A DNA stretch of 20,460 bases from Pseudomonadota bacterium. GTDB lineage: Bacteria; Pseudomonadota; Gammaproteobacteria; Burkholderiales; Burkholderiaceae. The position numbers were made by a program, and so were the translations under genes. The stretch spans positions 1 through 20,460 of the forward strand of contig JAEZQX010000046.1 in the NCBI GenBank assembly GCA_023441105.1. The letters are read 5' to 3'. Of this stretch, positions 7,259-18,515 are shown in pieces (position 1 is the first letter of the stretch; the number at the start of each line of letters is the position of its first letter). The notes beneath the pieces are model-generated. The model was given only the letters and a program-made list of their open reading frames with translations, did no database searches and was not told the origin of the DNA.

Positions 7259-7264
7259 CCTCCT
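7259..7264 (-). promoter_or_regulatory. Consensus ribosome binding site of yajQ
   Basis: Minus-strand AGGAGG, 7 bases ahead of ATG at 7251, in the argG-yajQ spacer. It decides the start against the longer frame that runs into argG. Confidence 0.8.
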
Positions 7265-7291
7265 GTCAATGACCGGCGGCTGCCGGCTTCC

Positions 7292-8551
<1,260 letters not shown>

Positions 8552-8776
8552 GAAATCCTCCGAGGCCGCTATTGTGCCAGCATCGCGCGCGCCGACCCCC
8601 GTCGATGCGCCGCGAACGCGCCCCGGAACGGCGCCGCGTGCCGGTTGCGCTTCCAACCCGCGGGTCGGCGGCGACGGGACGTGCCGCGCCCGCCCGCAGG
8701 TGCGACAATGGGTCGTCCTGGCGCGTGCCATCGGCGCACCCGGGCGGATCAGGAAACCCGAGAGAGAACGAGACGT
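8552..8776. other. Divergent intergenic region, argG / TPP enzyme
   Basis: These 225 bases contain no convincing gene. Minus-strand CACAAT at 8576-8571 is a weak -10 candidate for argG, with a predicted leader of about 15 bases that just includes the GGAGG. Plus-strand GACAAT near 8702 is a weak -10 candidate for the TPP enzyme. Neither has a good -35. I found no TPP-riboswitch-like sequence and no clear arginine-repressor box. Confidence 0.35.
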
Positions 8777-10498
8777 ATGTCCCCAGCCCTTGCCGGCGGC
8801 GAACGAACGCCGCAGACCGACCCCCGAACCGGCGGTCAACTGCTCGTCGACCAGCTGCTGGTCCACGGTGTCACCCACGCCTTCTGCGTGCCCGGCGAAA
8901 GCTACCTGCCGGTGCTCGACGCGCTGCACGATGTCCAGGACCGCCTTGCCCTGACGGTGTGCCGGCAGGAGGGCGGGGCGGCCAACATGGCCGAGGCCTG
9001 GGGCAAGCTCGGCGGGGGCCCCGGGATCTGCTTCGTCACCCGGGGCCCGGGTGCGACCAACGCGGCCATCGGGGTCCACACCGCGCAGCAGGACAGCACG
9101 CCGATGATCCTCTTCGTCGGCCAGGTCGGCAGCGACTTCGTCGAGCGCGAGGCGTTCCAGGAGATCGACTACCGGCGGATGTTCGGCGGCATCGCCAAGT
9201 GGGTGGCCAGCCTCGACCGGGTGGACCGCATTCCGGAGCTGGTGTCGCAGGCCTTCCATGTCGCCACTTCGGGGCGGCCGGGGCCGGTGGTGCTGGCGCT
9301 GCCGGAGGATGTGCTGGCCGAGGTTGCCACCGTGCCGGACGCCGCGCCGTTTGCGCCGACGCAGGCTTGCGCCGGGACGGCGCAGCTGCGGCAGATGCAC
9401 GCCATGGTGCAGGCCGCACGCCAGCCGTTGCTGTTGCTGGGCGGCTCCGCCTGGAGCGAGACCGCCCGCCAGGCGGTGCGCCGCTATGCCCATCGTCACG
9501 ATGTCCCGGTGGCTTGCGCCTGGCGCTTCCAGGATGCGTTCGACAACGGCGATTCGTACTACGTCGGCGAGGTCGGTATCGGCATCAACCCGCGGCTGGC
9601 GGCACGCATCAGGGCGGCGGACCTGATCGTGGCAGTGGGCTTGCGCCTCGGCGAGATGACCACCGGCGGCTACTCGCTGCTGGATGTGCCGGTGCCGGCG
9701 CAGCAACTGGTGCACGTCCATCCGGATCCGGACGAGATCGGCCGGGTCTACCGGCCGACGCTCGGCATCGTCAGCGCCAACGACGGCTGGGCGCTGGGCC
9801 TGGACGAGCTGCCGCAGGAGCCGGCGCCGGCCGCGCGGCTGGAATGGCTGGAGGCGGCGCGTGCCGACTATGCCGCCTGGCGCGTGCCCCGGGCGCAGCC
9901 GGGAGCCCTCGACTATCCTGCCATCGTGCTGCACCTCGACGCCCATCTGCCGGCCGACGCGATCATCACCAACGGCGCCGGCAACTTCGCCTCGCCGCTG
10001 CATCGGTTCTACCGCCATCGCCGGCACAAGACGCAGCTGGCGCCGACTTCCGGTGCGATGGGTTACGGCGTGCCGGCGGCCATCGCCGCCAAGCTGCGCC
10101 ATCCGGATCGCACCGTCGTCGCGGTCACCGGCGACGGCGACTTCCTGATGACGGGCCAGGAACTTGCCACGGCCCGGCAGTACGGTGCCGCCATCACGGT
10201 GCTGCTGGTCAACAATGGGATGTACGGTACGATCCGGATGCATCAGGAGCGGCATTTCCCCGGGCGGGTTCACGGCACGAAGCTGGTGAACCCTGACTTC
10301 GAAGCGCTGGCCCGGGCCTACGGCTGCTACGGCGAGCGGGTGGAGCGGACGGCGGATTTCGCGGCGGCCCTGGATCGCGCTAACGCAGCCAACCGCGACG
10401 GCCAGCCGGCCCTGCTCGAGTTGATGATCGACCCCGAAGCCATCACGGCCAACCAGACGCTCGACGAAATCCGGCAACAGGCGCTGGGAGCGAGGTAA
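8777..10498 (+). CDS. TPP-dependent decarboxylase / acetolactate synthase-like enzyme
   Basis: A large-subunit-type TPP enzyme of the pyruvate-decarboxylase/acetolactate-synthase fold; the substrate is not known. The 573-residue protein shows [20 protein letters not shown] (31-50), [19 protein letters not shown] with the TPP-activating Glu at 65, [21 protein letters not shown], and [14 protein letters not shown]. In the C-terminal domain the TPP/Mg motif starts at G452-D-G and ends in NNGMYGTIR. Order N-terminal PYR domain, central domain, C-terminal PP domain is complete. No small regulatory subunit (ilvH type) is adjacent, and arginine and transaldolase neighbours do not point to valine synthesis. 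The start ATG at 8777 has only a weak GA-rich region upstream. Its stop is 2 bases before the transaldolase start. Oxalyl-CoA-, benzoylformate- or glyoxylate-type decarboxylases are alternatives. Confidence 0.88.
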   Translation: MSPALAGGERTPQTDPRTGGQLLVDQLLVHGVTHAFCVPGESYLPVLDALHDVQDRLALTVCRQEGGAANMAEAWGKLGGGPGICFVTRGPGATNAAIGVHTAQQDSTPMILFVGQVGSDFVEREAFQEIDYRRMFGGIAKWVASLDRVDRIPELVSQAFHVATSGRPGPVVLALPEDVLAEVATVPDAAPFAPTQACAGTAQLRQMHAMVQAARQPLLLLGGSAWSETARQAVRRYAHRHDVPVACAWRFQDAFDNGDSYYVGEVGIGINPRLAARIRAADLIVAVGLRLGEMTTGGYSLLDVPVPAQQLVHVHPDPDEIGRVYRPTLGIVSANDGWALGLDELPQEPAPAARLEWLEAARADYAAWRVPRAQPGALDYPAIVLHLDAHLPADAIITNGAGNFASPLHRFYRHRRHKTQLAPTSGAMGYGVPAAIAAKLRHPDRTVVAVTGDGDFLMTGQELATARQYGAAITVLLVNNGMYGTIRMHQERHFPGRVHGTKLVNPDFEALARAYGCYGERVERTADFAAALDRANAANRDGQPALLELMIDPEAITANQTLDEIRQQALGAR

Positions 10499-10500
10499 AG

Positions 10501-11493
10501 ATGTCAGCAACGACTGCACTCAATGATGCGGCGTCGGCCATGCCCGATGCGCTCGAGCAATTGAAGCGCCATACGGTGGTCGTGGCGGACACCGGCGACT
10601 TCAATTCGATCAAGGCGTTCGCCCCGCGCGATGCCACCACCAACCCGACGCTGATCTTCAAGGCGGTGCAGAAGGCGGACTATCGCGGCTTGCTCGAGAA
10701 GGTCCGCCGCGAGCATGGCAAGGCGACGCTCGACGACGAGCAGGTGCGCGACATCTGCGACCGGCTGCTGATCGCCTTCGGCGTGGAGATCCTGAAGATC
10801 ATTCCGGGACGCGTCTCCACCGAAGTGGATGCCCGCCTGTCGTTCGACACCGAGGGCACGGTGGCCAAGGCACGCCGGCTGATCGATCTCTACGAGCAGG
10901 CCGGCATCAGCCGAGAGCGCGTCCTCATCAAGACCGCCTCCACCTGGGAAGGCATCGCCGCCGCCGAACGGCTCGAGCGCGAGTCCATCCACTGCAACCT
11001 CACGCTGCTGTTCGGCTTTCCGCAGGCAGTTGCCTGCGCCGACGCCGGCGTCACCCTCATCAGCCCCTTCGTTGGCCGGATCTACGACTGGTACCGCCGG
11101 CGCGAAAACCGCGACTTCGGCGCCGAGGAGGATCCCGGCGTGCAGTCGGTTCGCCGCATCTATAGCTATTACAAGCGCTTCGGCTACGAGACCGAGGTGA
11201 TGGGCGCGAGCTTTCGCAACATCGGTCAGGTCCTCGGCCTGGCGGGCTGCGACCTGCTGACCATCAGCCCCGACCTGCTGCAGCAGCTGGCACAGACACG
11301 GGTCGAGGTCGTGCGCCATCTCGATCCTGCCGCCGCCCGCTCGGCGGCGGTCGAGCGGCGGCGCTTCGACGAGCACCAGTTCCGCTTCGAGATGAACGAG
11401 GACGCGATGGCAAGCGACAAGTTGTCCGAAGGCATCCGCTCATTCGTGGCCGACATCCGCTCGCTGGAACAACTGGTGGCCGCGGCAGCGTGA
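10501..11493 (+). CDS. tal: Transaldolase
   Basis: Transfers a dihydroxyacetone unit between sugar phosphates in the non-oxidative pentose phosphate pathway. The 330-residue class I enzyme aligns well with E. coli Tal[10 protein letters not shown] (catalytic Asp30), DATTNPTLI (Asn48), and [11 protein letters not shown] with the Schiff-base Lys144, then [30 protein letters not shown]. The C-terminus retains the ...[13 protein letters not shown] helix. The start has GAGG 5 bases upstream and follows the TPP enzyme by 2 bases, so both are on one message. Its TGA overlaps the GTG of the following lipoprotein gene by 4 bp. Confidence 0.97.
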   Translation: MSATTALNDAASAMPDALEQLKRHTVVVADTGDFNSIKAFAPRDATTNPTLIFKAVQKADYRGLLEKVRREHGKATLDDEQVRDICDRLLIAFGVEILKIIPGRVSTEVDARLSFDTEGTVAKARRLIDLYEQAGISRERVLIKTASTWEGIAAAERLERESIHCNLTLLFGFPQAVACADAGVTLISPFVGRIYDWYRRRENRDFGAEEDPGVQSVRRIYSYYKRFGYETEVMGASFRNIGQVLGLAGCDLLTISPDLLQQLAQTRVEVVRHLDPAAARSAAVERRRFDEHQFRFEMNEDAMASDKLSEGIRSFVADIRSLEQLVAAAA

Positions 11494-13136
11494 CAGGGGT
11501 GCCGTCGCGTCCGCGCCCGGCCAAGCCGGCCTTCGGCCATGGCCTCTGCGCCGCGCTGGTCGCGGCCTTGCTGCTGCCGGCCTGCGCTGGTCCGCAGCCG
11601 GCGCCGCCCGGCGCTCCGACCGTGGTGTCGGCGCGCGACTGCCTGGTCTTCTTCGACGAGCTCGACCGGGTGGTCCACGTGGCGGGCAGCCGCGACGGCG
11701 GCGAGTTCCGGGTACCGGGCTTTCCGTACCTTCGCGCCGACCGCTTCACCGCCTCCTTCCGCCGGGATGTCGCCGCCGACGACCGCTACCGCACCTGGGT
11801 CGAACGGCTGCGGGAGATCGATGCCCGGGCCCGCGGCTTCGAGATCGCGAACCTGCCGCAGGAAGCCTTCCCGATCCTTGGCACGCTCGATCGCACGCAG
11901 GTGCTGGAGCGCGAGCAGGCTTGCGGCAACCTGCTGGTGGCCAGGCATGCGCTCGAGCCGGCGCAGCGCCGGCGCCTGCCCGAGCTGGTTGCGGTGCCGG
12001 ACGACTACAGCACCACCCGCCGGGCGCTGGGCCTCTACGCCCTGACCGGCATGCCGTTCGCATCGAGCGAACGCCAATGGCAGCGGCACACCCGCAAGGT
12101 CTTCCGCGAGCTTCGCGCGTCGCCGCCGCCGCAGAATCTCGTCTATCACCGCTATGAGCCGCGCGAGCAGGCGATGGCGGCGGCGGAGGCGCTCGAGCAG
12201 GCGCAGGCGGTGCTGGCCGCGGCCCCGCCCGACGCCCTGGGCATTCCGCGGATCGACGACGCCGGCCGCGAGCAGCTCTTCGATGCCTTCGCGCCGAGCT
12301 TCGAGATCGCCACGCGCGCCGAATACGACCGCTTCGGCCCCCTGCTGTGGATCGACCTCAAGGGACTGGTGGCGACCGACGCCGAGCGCTACTGGCTCGA
12401 TGTCGATCCGTCGCAGCCGGTCGTCTACCGGCGGCTGGCATTCACCCGCTATGGGAAATCCGTACTGCCGCAGCTGGTCTACACGATCTGGTTCAGCGAA
12501 CGGCCGATGCAGGAGGCGGGCGACCTTCTCGGCGGGCGTCTCGACGGGCTCACCTGGCGGGTGACCCTGGACGAGAAGGGCGTGCCGCTGATCTACGACA
12601 CGATCCAGCCCAGCGGGCGCTTCGCCATGTTCTTCCCCACCGCCAGGATGCGGGCGCGGCCTCAGCCCCCGGACGATCCGTTGATCGAATGGGCATTCAG
12701 CCCGATCGACGAGCCGATCGAGCAGTGGCTCGCCGGCGATGGCGCCGAGCGCGGCCGCGAGCCTGCCGCCGTGATGCTGCGCATCGAGTCGCAGACCCAC
12801 CAGCTGGTCGGCATCGGCCGGGCGGACGAGGCCTGGGGCGACCCGGTGGTCCGGACCAGTCCCTACCGGCTGCTCGATGCCAACCGCCTGCGGGCGCTGC
12901 CGCTGCCGAGCGGAGGTAGCCGCAGCATCTTCGATGCCGACGGCGTCGTGCCGAACACCGAGCGCATGGCCCGCTACTTCTTCTGGCCGATGGGCATCGC
13001 GCAGCCGGGTGCGATGCGCCAATGGGGTCGCCAGCCGACAGCATTCGTCGGCCGACGCCACTTCGACGATGCCGACCTGCTGGAGAAGCGCTTCGAGCGG
13101 CAGGAGCCGGCGCCGCGAGGCGGCCTGGACCGGTGA
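11490..13136 (+). CDS. Uncharacterised lipoprotein
   Basis: A 548-residue protein I cannot assign to a named function. It begins with a basic stretch (RPRPAK), a hydrophobic segment (about 19-30) and a lipobox-like LPAC with Cys32, so it should be a lipid-anchored periplasmic protein processed by LspA. The Pro before the Ala-Cys is slightly unusual. The mature part is rich in charged residues and has no membrane segment. Recognisable stretches are [12 protein letters not shown] (about 51-62), [18 protein letters not shown] (about 171), [19 protein letters not shown] and MFFPT (380-384). It has a GTG start in a GTGA overlap with tal and no Shine-Dalgarno of its own, so translation probably depends on tal. 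The stop faces dut. Lipoprotein call is fairly firm, function unknown. Confidence 0.75.
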   Translation: MTGVPSRPRPAKPAFGHGLCAALVAALLLPACAGPQPAPPGAPTVVSARDCLVFFDELDRVVHVAGSRDGGEFRVPGFPYLRADRFTASFRRDVAADDRYRTWVERLREIDARARGFEIANLPQEAFPILGTLDRTQVLEREQACGNLLVARHALEPAQRRRLPELVAVPDDYSTTRRALGLYALTGMPFASSERQWQRHTRKVFRELRASPPPQNLVYHRYEPREQAMAAAEALEQAQAVLAAAPPDALGIPRIDDAGREQLFDAFAPSFEIATRAEYDRFGPLLWIDLKGLVATDAERYWLDVDPSQPVVYRRLAFTRYGKSVLPQLVYTIWFSERPMQEAGDLLGGRLDGLTWRVTLDEKGVPLIYDTIQPSGRFAMFFPTARMRARPQPPDDPLIEWAFSPIDEPIEQWLAGDGAERGREPAAVMLRIESQTHQLVGIGRADEAWGDPVVRTSPYRLLDANRLRALPLPSGGSRSIFDADGVVPNTERMARYFFWPMGIAQPGAMRQWGRQPTAFVGRRHFDDADLLEKRFERQEPAPRGGLDR

Positions 13137-13207
13137 GCGGCCGAGCCCGGCCCTGGATCATGCCGCGCCGGACGCCCGGCACGCCGCGTCGCTAGCCGAC
13201 GGGGGCG

Positions 13208-13657
13208 TCAGCGGCCGGTGCTGCCGAATCCGCCGCTGCCGCGGTCGCTGCTCTCGAAGCTGTCGACCTGACGGAATGCCGCCTGGACCACCGGCACCAC
13301 CACCAGCTGCGCCAGGCGCTCCATCGGCTTGAGCAGGAAGGTGTCGGCGCCGCGGTTCCAGCAGGAAACCATCAGCGGTCCCTGGTAGTCCGAGTCGATC
13401 AGGCCCACCAGGTTGCCCAGCACGATGCCGTGCTTGTGGCCGAGGCCGGAACGGGGCAGGATCATCGCCGCCAGCGACGGGTCGCCGATGTGGATGGCCA
13501 GGCCGGTGGGCACCAGGCTGGTCTGCCCGGGCCGCAGCTCGAGCGGCTGGTCGATGCAGGCGCGCAGGTCGAGGCCGGCGCTGCCCGGCGTGGCATAGGC
13601 GGGCAGGTGCTCCCGGATGCGCTCGTCCAGGATCTTCATGGCGATGGTGATGGTCAT
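13208..13657 (-). CDS. dut: Deoxyuridine 5'-triphosphate nucleotidohydrolase (dUTPase)
   Basis: Homotrimeric dUTPase that hydrolyses dUTP to dUMP and pyrophosphate, keeping uracil out of DNA and supplying thymidylate synthesis. All five family motifs are present in the 149 residues: AGLDLRA (27-33), [10 protein letters not shown] (68-77), [13 protein letters not shown] with catalytic Asp90, [10 protein letters not shown] (113-122), and the flexible C-terminal [10 protein letters not shown] (139-148). The ATG at 13657 overlaps the coaBC stop in an ATGA, so translation is coupled. An internal Met7 (MKILDERI) is a possible alternative start. It is last in the ribF-ileS-lspA-coaBC-dut series and converges on the lipoprotein gene with a 71-base gap in which I see no clear terminator. 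Confidence 0.97.
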   Translation of the reverse strand: MTITIAMKILDERIREHLPAYATPGSAGLDLRACIDQPLELRPGQTSLVPTGLAIHIGDPSLAAMILPRSGLGHKHGIVLGNLVGLIDSDYQGPLMVSCWNRGADTFLLKPMERLAQLVVVPVVQAAFRQVDSFESSDRGSGGFGSTGR

Positions 13658-14937
13658 TTGAGCCTTCTGGAAATCTCGGTCACGAGCAGCGACGCAAGCC
13701 CGTCCTTGCTGCCGCGGCCCAGCGACTTGACGCCGCCTTCATCGATCAGCACCAGCTCGTTCTCGTCGCGCCCGAACGTCTCGGGGCCGATGTTGCCCAC
13801 GATCAGGGGGACGCCCTTGCGCTGACGCTTCTGCTGCGCATGCTTCACCAGGTTCTCCGACTCGGCCGCGAAGCCGACGCAATAAGGCGCGCCCGGGCGG
13901 CGGGCGACGCTTGCCAGGATGTCGGGATTCTCCACCAGCTCCAGCACCGGCACCGCGGCCGGCTTCTTCGACGCCTTCTCCGCGTCGCCCTTGCCGGCGA
14001 TCGCGCCGTCGGCATGCTTCTTGATCTTGCTCGACGCCGGATTGGCGACTCGCCAGTCCGCAACTGCCGCCACTGCGATGAAGCAATCGATGCGGATCGA
14101 CGACGCCGCCAGGTCGAGCTCCGCGTCCACCGCCGCCATCATCTGCTGCGCACTCTGGACATTGAGGCGCTTGACGCCTTGCGGCGCGTCGAGCGAAGTG
14201 GGGCCGGAGACCAGCGTCACCTGCGCGCCGGCATGGCGGCAGGCGCGGGCGATGGCGTAGCCCATCTTGCCGGAGGAGCGATTGGTGATGCCGCGCACCG
14301 GGTCGATCGCTTCGTAGGTGGGCCCGGCGGTGATCAGCACCCGCTTGCCGGACATCACCTTGGGCGCGAACCAGGCGGCCAGCTCCTCGACGATCTCCAG
14401 CGGCTCGAGCATGCGCCCGTCGCCCACCTCGCCGCAGGCCTGGTCGCCGCTGCCGGGACCGATGATTGCGACGCCGTCGGCGCGCAGGCGCGCGACGTTG
14501 CGCTGGGTGGCGCGGTTGCTCCACATCTGGCGATTCATGGCCGGCGCCACCAGCAGCGGCGCCTCGCGGGCCAGGCACAACGTCGACAGCAGGTCGTCGC
14601 CGAGACCGTTGGCGATCTTGGCGATCATGTCGGCCGAGGCGGGCGCGATCACGATGGCATCGACGCCGCGCGACAGCTCGATATGCCCCATGCCGTTCTC
14701 GATCCGGTCATCCCACTGGTCGGTGAAGACCGGCTTGCCGCTCAGGGCCTGGAAGGTGGTGGCGGTGACGAAATGCTGGGCAGCGGCGGTCATGGCGACT
14801 TGCACCGTCGCCCCCGCGCGCTGCAGGTCCCGCACCAGCTGCGCCGACTTGTAGGCAGCGACGCCGCCGCTGATTCCGAGCAGCAGGTTGCGGCCGGCGA
14901 GCCTCTCGCCGTTGGCGAGCGAAACGGGATTGTCCAT
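13654..14937 (-). CDS. coaBC: Bifunctional phosphopantothenoylcysteine decarboxylase / phosphopantothenate-cysteine ligase
   Basis: Makes 4'-phosphopantetheine precursor for coenzyme A: the CoaB half joins cysteine to phosphopantothenate using CTP, the FMN-dependent CoaC half decarboxylates the product. In the 427 residues the CoaC domain (about 15-190) has [11 protein letters not shown], catalytic His85, [22 protein letters not shown] (Asn135) and the substrate-flap Cys168 in [12 protein letters not shown]. The CoaB domain (about 197-427) has [26 protein letters not shown] with Asn219 and the KIKK segment at 304-307. An Ala/Lys-rich insertion of about 15-20 residues follows KIKK, longer than in E. 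coli. The ATG at 14937 is 28 bases after the lspA stop and has only a weak GAG upstream. It overlaps dut by 4 bp. Confidence 0.97.
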   Translation of the reverse strand: MDNPVSLANGERLAGRNLLLGISGGVAAYKSAQLVRDLQRAGATVQVAMTAAAQHFVTATTFQALSGKPVFTDQWDDRIENGMGHIELSRGVDAIVIAPASADMIAKIANGLGDDLLSTLCLAREAPLLVAPAMNRQMWSNRATQRNVARLRADGVAIIGPGSGDQACGEVGDGRMLEPLEIVEELAAWFAPKVMSGKRVLITAGPTYEAIDPVRGITNRSSGKMGYAIARACRHAGAQVTLVSGPTSLDAPQGVKRLNVQSAQQMMAAVDAELDLAASSIRIDCFIAVAAVADWRVANPASSKIKKHADGAIAGKGDAEKASKKPAAVPVLELVENPDILASVARRPGAPYCVGFAAESENLVKHAQQKRQRKGVPLIVGNIGPETFGRDENELVLIDEGGVKSLGRGSKDGLASLLVTEISRRLK

Positions 14938-14965
14938 GCTCTCGGTCGGTAGTCGGTGGCGCCGC

Positions 14966-15472
14966 TCAGGTGGTTGCCCGCACGCGTCTCATGCGCAGCA
15001 ACTCGTCCAGGATCAACAGTACCGCACCCACGGTGATTGCGGAATCGGCGACGTTGAAGGCCGGGAAGTACCAGCTGCCCTGGTGGAACAGCAGGAAGTC
15101 CGTCACCTGGCCGTGGATCAGCCGGTCAATGACGTTGCCGATGGCGCCGCCGAGGATCAGGCCGAGGGCGATGCTGAACATCCGCTGGTGGGCGTGTCGC
15201 ATCAGCAGGTGCACGATGAAGGCCGAGGCGCCGAGCGCGATCGCCACGAAGAACCAGCGCTGCCAGCCGTCGTGTCCGGCGAGAAAGCTGAAGGCGGCAC
15301 CGCGGTTGAAGAGCAGCGTCAGGTCGAAGAAGCCGGGGATGATGCTCAGTCGTTCGCCGTGCTCGAAGCGCTCCAGGACCGCGATCTTGGTGGCCTGGTC
15401 GAGGGCGATCACCAGTAGCGCCAGCAGCAGGTAGGGCCAGGGCTTGCGCCGCATGTCGTGGCGCTCAGGCAT
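14966..15472 (-). CDS. lspA: Lipoprotein signal peptidase II
   Basis: Inner-membrane aspartyl protease that cuts the signal peptide from diacylglyceryl-prolipoproteins ahead of the lipid-modified Cys. The 168 residues form four hydrophobic segments (about 12-30, 70-92, 98-118, 140-158). Conserved points are DQATK (Asp25), NRGAAFSF (from Asn56), GNVIDR with catalytic Asp116, and FNVADSAI with catalytic Asp143. The ATG at 15472 overlaps the ileS end by 8 bp; Met7 at 15454 would remove the overlap and cannot be excluded. The ileS-lspA linkage is widespread in proteobacteria. Confidence 0.97.
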   Translation of the reverse strand: MPERHDMRRKPWPYLLLALLVIALDQATKIAVLERFEHGERLSIIPGFFDLTLLFNRGAAFSFLAGHDGWQRWFFVAIALGASAFIVHLLMRHAHQRMFSIALGLILGGAIGNVIDRLIHGQVTDFLLFHQGSWYFPAFNVADSAITVGAVLLILDELLRMRRVRATT

Positions 15473-18386
15473 GGCTGCGCGGCTCGCCCGCCCCGAACAG
15501 GTTGCTCACGCAGCGGCCGCAGATCGCCGGGTGGGCCGGGTCGCTGCCGACGTCGGCGCGCCAGTGCCAGCAGCGTTCGCATTTGGGATGCGGGCTCGGC
15601 GTCACCTCGATCGCCTGCGCCGCCGGGTCGGCCACCTCGGCAACGCTTGCCGCCGAGGTGATCAGCACGAAGCGCAGGTCGTCGTCGAGCGAGCGCAGCG
15701 CCTCGTAGCGCTGCGCCGCCGCCTTGACCTGCACCTGCGCCTGCAGCGACGAGCCGATGTCGCCGCGCTCGCGCAGGCTCTCCAGCTCCTTGAGCACCTC
15801 GGCGCGGGCGGCGCGGATCTCGGTCCAGCGGGCGTCGAGCGCTGCCGCATCGGCGATGCTGCCGAAGTCGTGGAACACCTGGGTCTGGATCGTGCCACCC
15901 TGTTCGCGGAACACCTGCGGCGCGAAGATCTCCCATGCCTCGTCGGCGGTGAACGACAGGATGGGCGCCATCAGCTTGAGCAGCGCATCGGTGATGTGCC
16001 ACAGCGCCGTCTGCGCGCTGCGGCGCGGGTGGCCGTCGCCGCGGGTGGTGTAGAGGCGGTCCTTGAGGATGTCGAGGTAGAAGGCGCCAAGATCCTCGGA
16101 GCAGAAGGTCTGCAGTGCCGACACCACCGGATGGAACTCGTAACGCTCGTAGAGCGCCGCGATCTGCGCCTGCAGCTTCTGCGTCATCACCAGGGCATAG
16201 CGATCGATCTCGAGCATCCGCTCCTGCGGTACCGCGTCGCGTGCGATGTCGAAGTCGGCGACGTTGGCGAGCAGGAAGCGCAGGGTATTGCGGATGCGCC
16301 GGTAGGCCTCCACCACCCGCTTGAGGATCTCGTCGGAGAGGCTGATCTCGCCCGAATAGTCGCTGCTCGCCACCCACAGCCGCAGGATTTCGGCGCCGAG
16401 CTTGCCCGAGACTTCCTGGGGCTCGATGCCGTTGCCGAGCGACTTGCTCATCTTGCGGCCCTGGCCGTCGACCACGAAGCCATGGGTCAGGAGCGCCTTG
16501 TAGGGTGGCACGCCGTTGAGCATGCAGGACACCAGCAGCGACGAATGCAACCAGCCGCGGTGCTGGTCCGAGCCTTCCAGGTAGAGGTCCGCCGGGAAGA
16601 CCGAATCCGCGGCATGCGAGCCGCGCAGCACCGTCTGGTGGGTGGAGCCCGAGTCGAACCACACGTCCAGCGTGTCCTTGCCTTTCACATAGTGGCCGGC
16701 ATCCTCGCCCAGCAGCTCGCGCGGATCCAGAGACTGCCAGACCTCGATGCCGCCCTTCTCGACCCGCTGCGCCACCGCTTCCAGCAGCTCCTGGGTGCGC
16801 GGGTGCAGCTCGCCGGTCTCGCGATGGAGGAAGAACGCCATCGGCGTGCCCCATTGCCGCTGCCGCGACAGCGTCCAGTCCGGGCGGTTGGCGATCATTG
16901 CGTGCAGCCGCGCCTTGCCCCAGGCGGGATAGAACGCCGTCGCCTCGACGCCGGCGAGCGCGCGCTGGCGCAGGGTTGCGCCTTCATGGGGCTGCACGTC
17001 CATGCCGGCGAACCATTGGCTGGTGGCGCGGTAGATGATCGGCGTCTTGTGGCGCCAGCAGTGCATGTAGCTGTGGGTGTGCTTCTCGACCTTCAGCAGC
17101 GTCCCGTTGGCCTTCATGTGCTCGACGATCTTCGGGTTCGCCTCCCAGATGGAGAGCCCGCCGAAAAAAGGCAGCGACGAGGCATAGCGGCCGTCGCCCA
17201 TCACCGGGTTGAGGATCTGGTCGTCGGTGATGCCGTGCGCGCGGCAGGAATTGAAGTCCTCGACGCCATAGGCCGGCGAGGAATGAACCAGGCCGGTGCC
17301 GGTGTCGAGGGTGACGTAGTCGCCGAGGTAGACCGGCGAGCGGCGGTCGTAGAACGGATGCCGGAACTCGATCAGCTCGAGCGCCTTGCCCTTGCAGGTG
17401 GCGATGATCGTGCCGCTGAGTCCATAGCTCTCCAGCAGCGCAGCCACCCGCTCCTTGGCGAGGATCAAGAGCGTCGGCTTGCCGTTCCTCACCGTGTCGA
17501 CCAGCGCGTAGTCGATGTCCGGATGCAGGTTCAGCGCCTGGTTCGACGGCAGGGTCCACGGCGTGGTGGTCCAGATCACCGCGTAACCGTGCTCATGGGG
17601 CAGGCGCGGCAGGCCGAAGGCGGCCGCGATGCGGGCCGGTTCGGCGAAGGGGAAGCCGACGTCGACCGCCGGGTCGGTGCGGTCGGCGTACTCCACCTCG
17701 GCCTCGGCCAGCGCCGAGCCGCAGTCGAAGCACCAGTTCACCGGCTTGAGTCCGCGGAACACGAAGCCCGCGCGCATGATGGCGCCGAGCGTGCGGATCT
17801 CGTCCGCCTCGGTGCGCGGGTTCATCGTGAGGTAGGGGTCGTCCCAGTCGCCCAGCACGCCGAGCCGCTGGAAGTCCTTCATCTGCCGCGCGACCTGGCG
17901 GGTGGCGTAGGCGCGCGATTTCGCCTGCACCTCCTGCGTCGGCAGGTTCTTGCCGAACTCCTTCTCGATCTGGTGCTCGATCGGCATGCCGTGGCAGTCC
18001 CAGCCCGGGATGTAGCGGGCGTCGAAGCCGGCCAGGTTGCGGCTCTTGACGATCATGTCCTTGAGGATCTTGTTGACCGCATGCCCCATGTGGATGTCGC
18101 CGTTGGCATAGGGCGGGCCGTCGTGCAACTCGAAGATCGGCCGGCTGGCGGCGTGCTGGCGGATGCGCTTGTAGACGCCCTGGTCCTGCCAGCGGGCCAC
18201 CCATCCCGGCTCGCGCTTGGCGAGATCACCGCGCATCGGGAAGGGCGTGTCGGGCAGGTTCAGCGTCTTGCGATAGCCGGAGCCTTCCCCGGCACCGTCG
18301 CGTTCGGCTCGGGCGCCAGCCGCCGGCGCCTTGCCGGCTGCTCCCTTGGCGGCTGCCTTGGGGGAAGAGTCTTTCGATGTGGACAT
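15465..18386 (-). CDS. ileS: Isoleucyl-tRNA synthetase
   Basis: Charges tRNA-Ile with isoleucine and edits misactivated valine. The 973-residue class I synthetase shows the HMGH signature (99-102, in [20 protein letters not shown]), the CP1 editing domain with [18 protein letters not shown] at 645-649, an anticodon-binding region, and a C-terminal zinc finger with CERC (936-939) and CGRC (956-959). This is the bacterial-type enzyme with the C-terminal finger, expected to be mupirocin-sensitive by family. About 38 residues before [17 protein letters not shown] are Ser/Lys/Ala/Gly-rich and likely disordered; an N-terminal tail of this kind is also seen in related betaproteobacteria. The ATG at 18386 has no good Shine-Dalgarno. 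A 129-base gap separates it from ribF. Confidence 0.98.
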   Translation of the reverse strand: MSTSKDSSPKAAAKGAAGKAPAAGARAERDGAGEGSGYRKTLNLPDTPFPMRGDLAKREPGWVARWQDQGVYKRIRQHAASRPIFELHDGPPYANGDIHMGHAVNKILKDMIVKSRNLAGFDARYIPGWDCHGMPIEHQIEKEFGKNLPTQEVQAKSRAYATRQVARQMKDFQRLGVLGDWDDPYLTMNPRTEADEIRTLGAIMRAGFVFRGLKPVNWCFDCGSALAEAEVEYADRTDPAVDVGFPFAEPARIAAAFGLPRLPHEHGYAVIWTTTPWTLPSNQALNLHPDIDYALVDTVRNGKPTLLILAKERVAALLESYGLSGTIIATCKGKALELIEFRHPFYDRRSPVYLGDYVTLDTGTGLVHSSPAYGVEDFNSCRAHGITDDQILNPVMGDGRYASSLPFFGGLSIWEANPKIVEHMKANGTLLKVEKHTHSYMHCWRHKTPIIYRATSQWFAGMDVQPHEGATLRQRALAGVEATAFYPAWGKARLHAMIANRPDWTLSRQRQWGTPMAFFLHRETGELHPRTQELLEAVAQRVEKGGIEVWQSLDPRELLGEDAGHYVKGKDTLDVWFDSGSTHQTVLRGSHAADSVFPADLYLEGSDQHRGWLHSSLLVSCMLNGVPPYKALLTHGFVVDGQGRKMSKSLGNGIEPQEVSGKLGAEILRLWVASSDYSGEISLSDEILKRVVEAYRRIRNTLRFLLANVADFDIARDAVPQERMLEIDRYALVMTQKLQAQIAALYERYEFHPVVSALQTFCSEDLGAFYLDILKDRLYTTRGDGHPRRSAQTALWHITDALLKLMAPILSFTADEAWEIFAPQVFREQGGTIQTQVFHDFGSIADAAALDARWTEIRAARAEVLKELESLRERGDIGSSLQAQVQVKAAAQRYEALRSLDDDLRFVLITSAASVAEVADPAAQAIEVTPSPHPKCERCWHWRADVGSDPAHPAICGRCVSNLFGAGEPRSHA

Positions 18387-18426
18387 CAGGTGTTCTTGGT
18401 GAGGGTCGGTCGGGTGCGTCAGACGG

Positions 18427-18452
18427 CGCAGTAACGGTTCGCAATAACGGTT
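18427..18452 (-). repeat. 13-bp tandem repeat upstream of ileS
   Basis: On the minus strand AACCGTTATTGCG (18452-18440) is followed directly by AACCGTTACTGCG (18439-18427), identical at 12 of 13 positions. It lies 40-66 bases ahead of the ileS ATG in the ribF-ileS gap. The AT-rich core stands out from the GC-rich surroundings. It could be a promoter element, an operator or a leader RNA signal; I cannot choose. Confidence 0.6.
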
Positions 18453-18515
18453 GCAGGGATGAACAGGTGGAGCAGGCGATCGCGGGCCCGGAGCATGCCG
18501 ACCGGCGCGGCGCGC

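Noticed and set aside
8552..8776. Possible TPP riboswitch upstream of the TPP-dependent enzyme
   Set aside because: No CTGAGA-type THI-box core is seen, and the downstream gene uses TPP rather than making it.
8552..10519. The argG frame stays open upstream for 656 further codons
   Set aside because: The upstream part is antisense to the TPP enzyme and has no recognisable domain. A good ribosome binding site and the family N-terminus fix argG at 8551.
13137..13207. Bidirectional terminator between the convergent lipoprotein gene and dut
   Set aside because: Only GC-rich imperfect repeats are present, with no T-run on either strand.
15444..18434. Very long open frame antisense to ileS (about 996 codons, plus strand)
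   Set aside because: It mirrors ileS codon structure in GC-rich DNA, has a His/Arg/Val-skewed composition, and shows no domain; ileS on the other strand is unambiguous.
18387..18515. Possible T-box or tRNA-sensing leader upstream of ileS
   Set aside because: T-boxes are mostly Gram-positive, the gap is only 129 bases, and neither a specifier-loop layout nor a terminator is visible.
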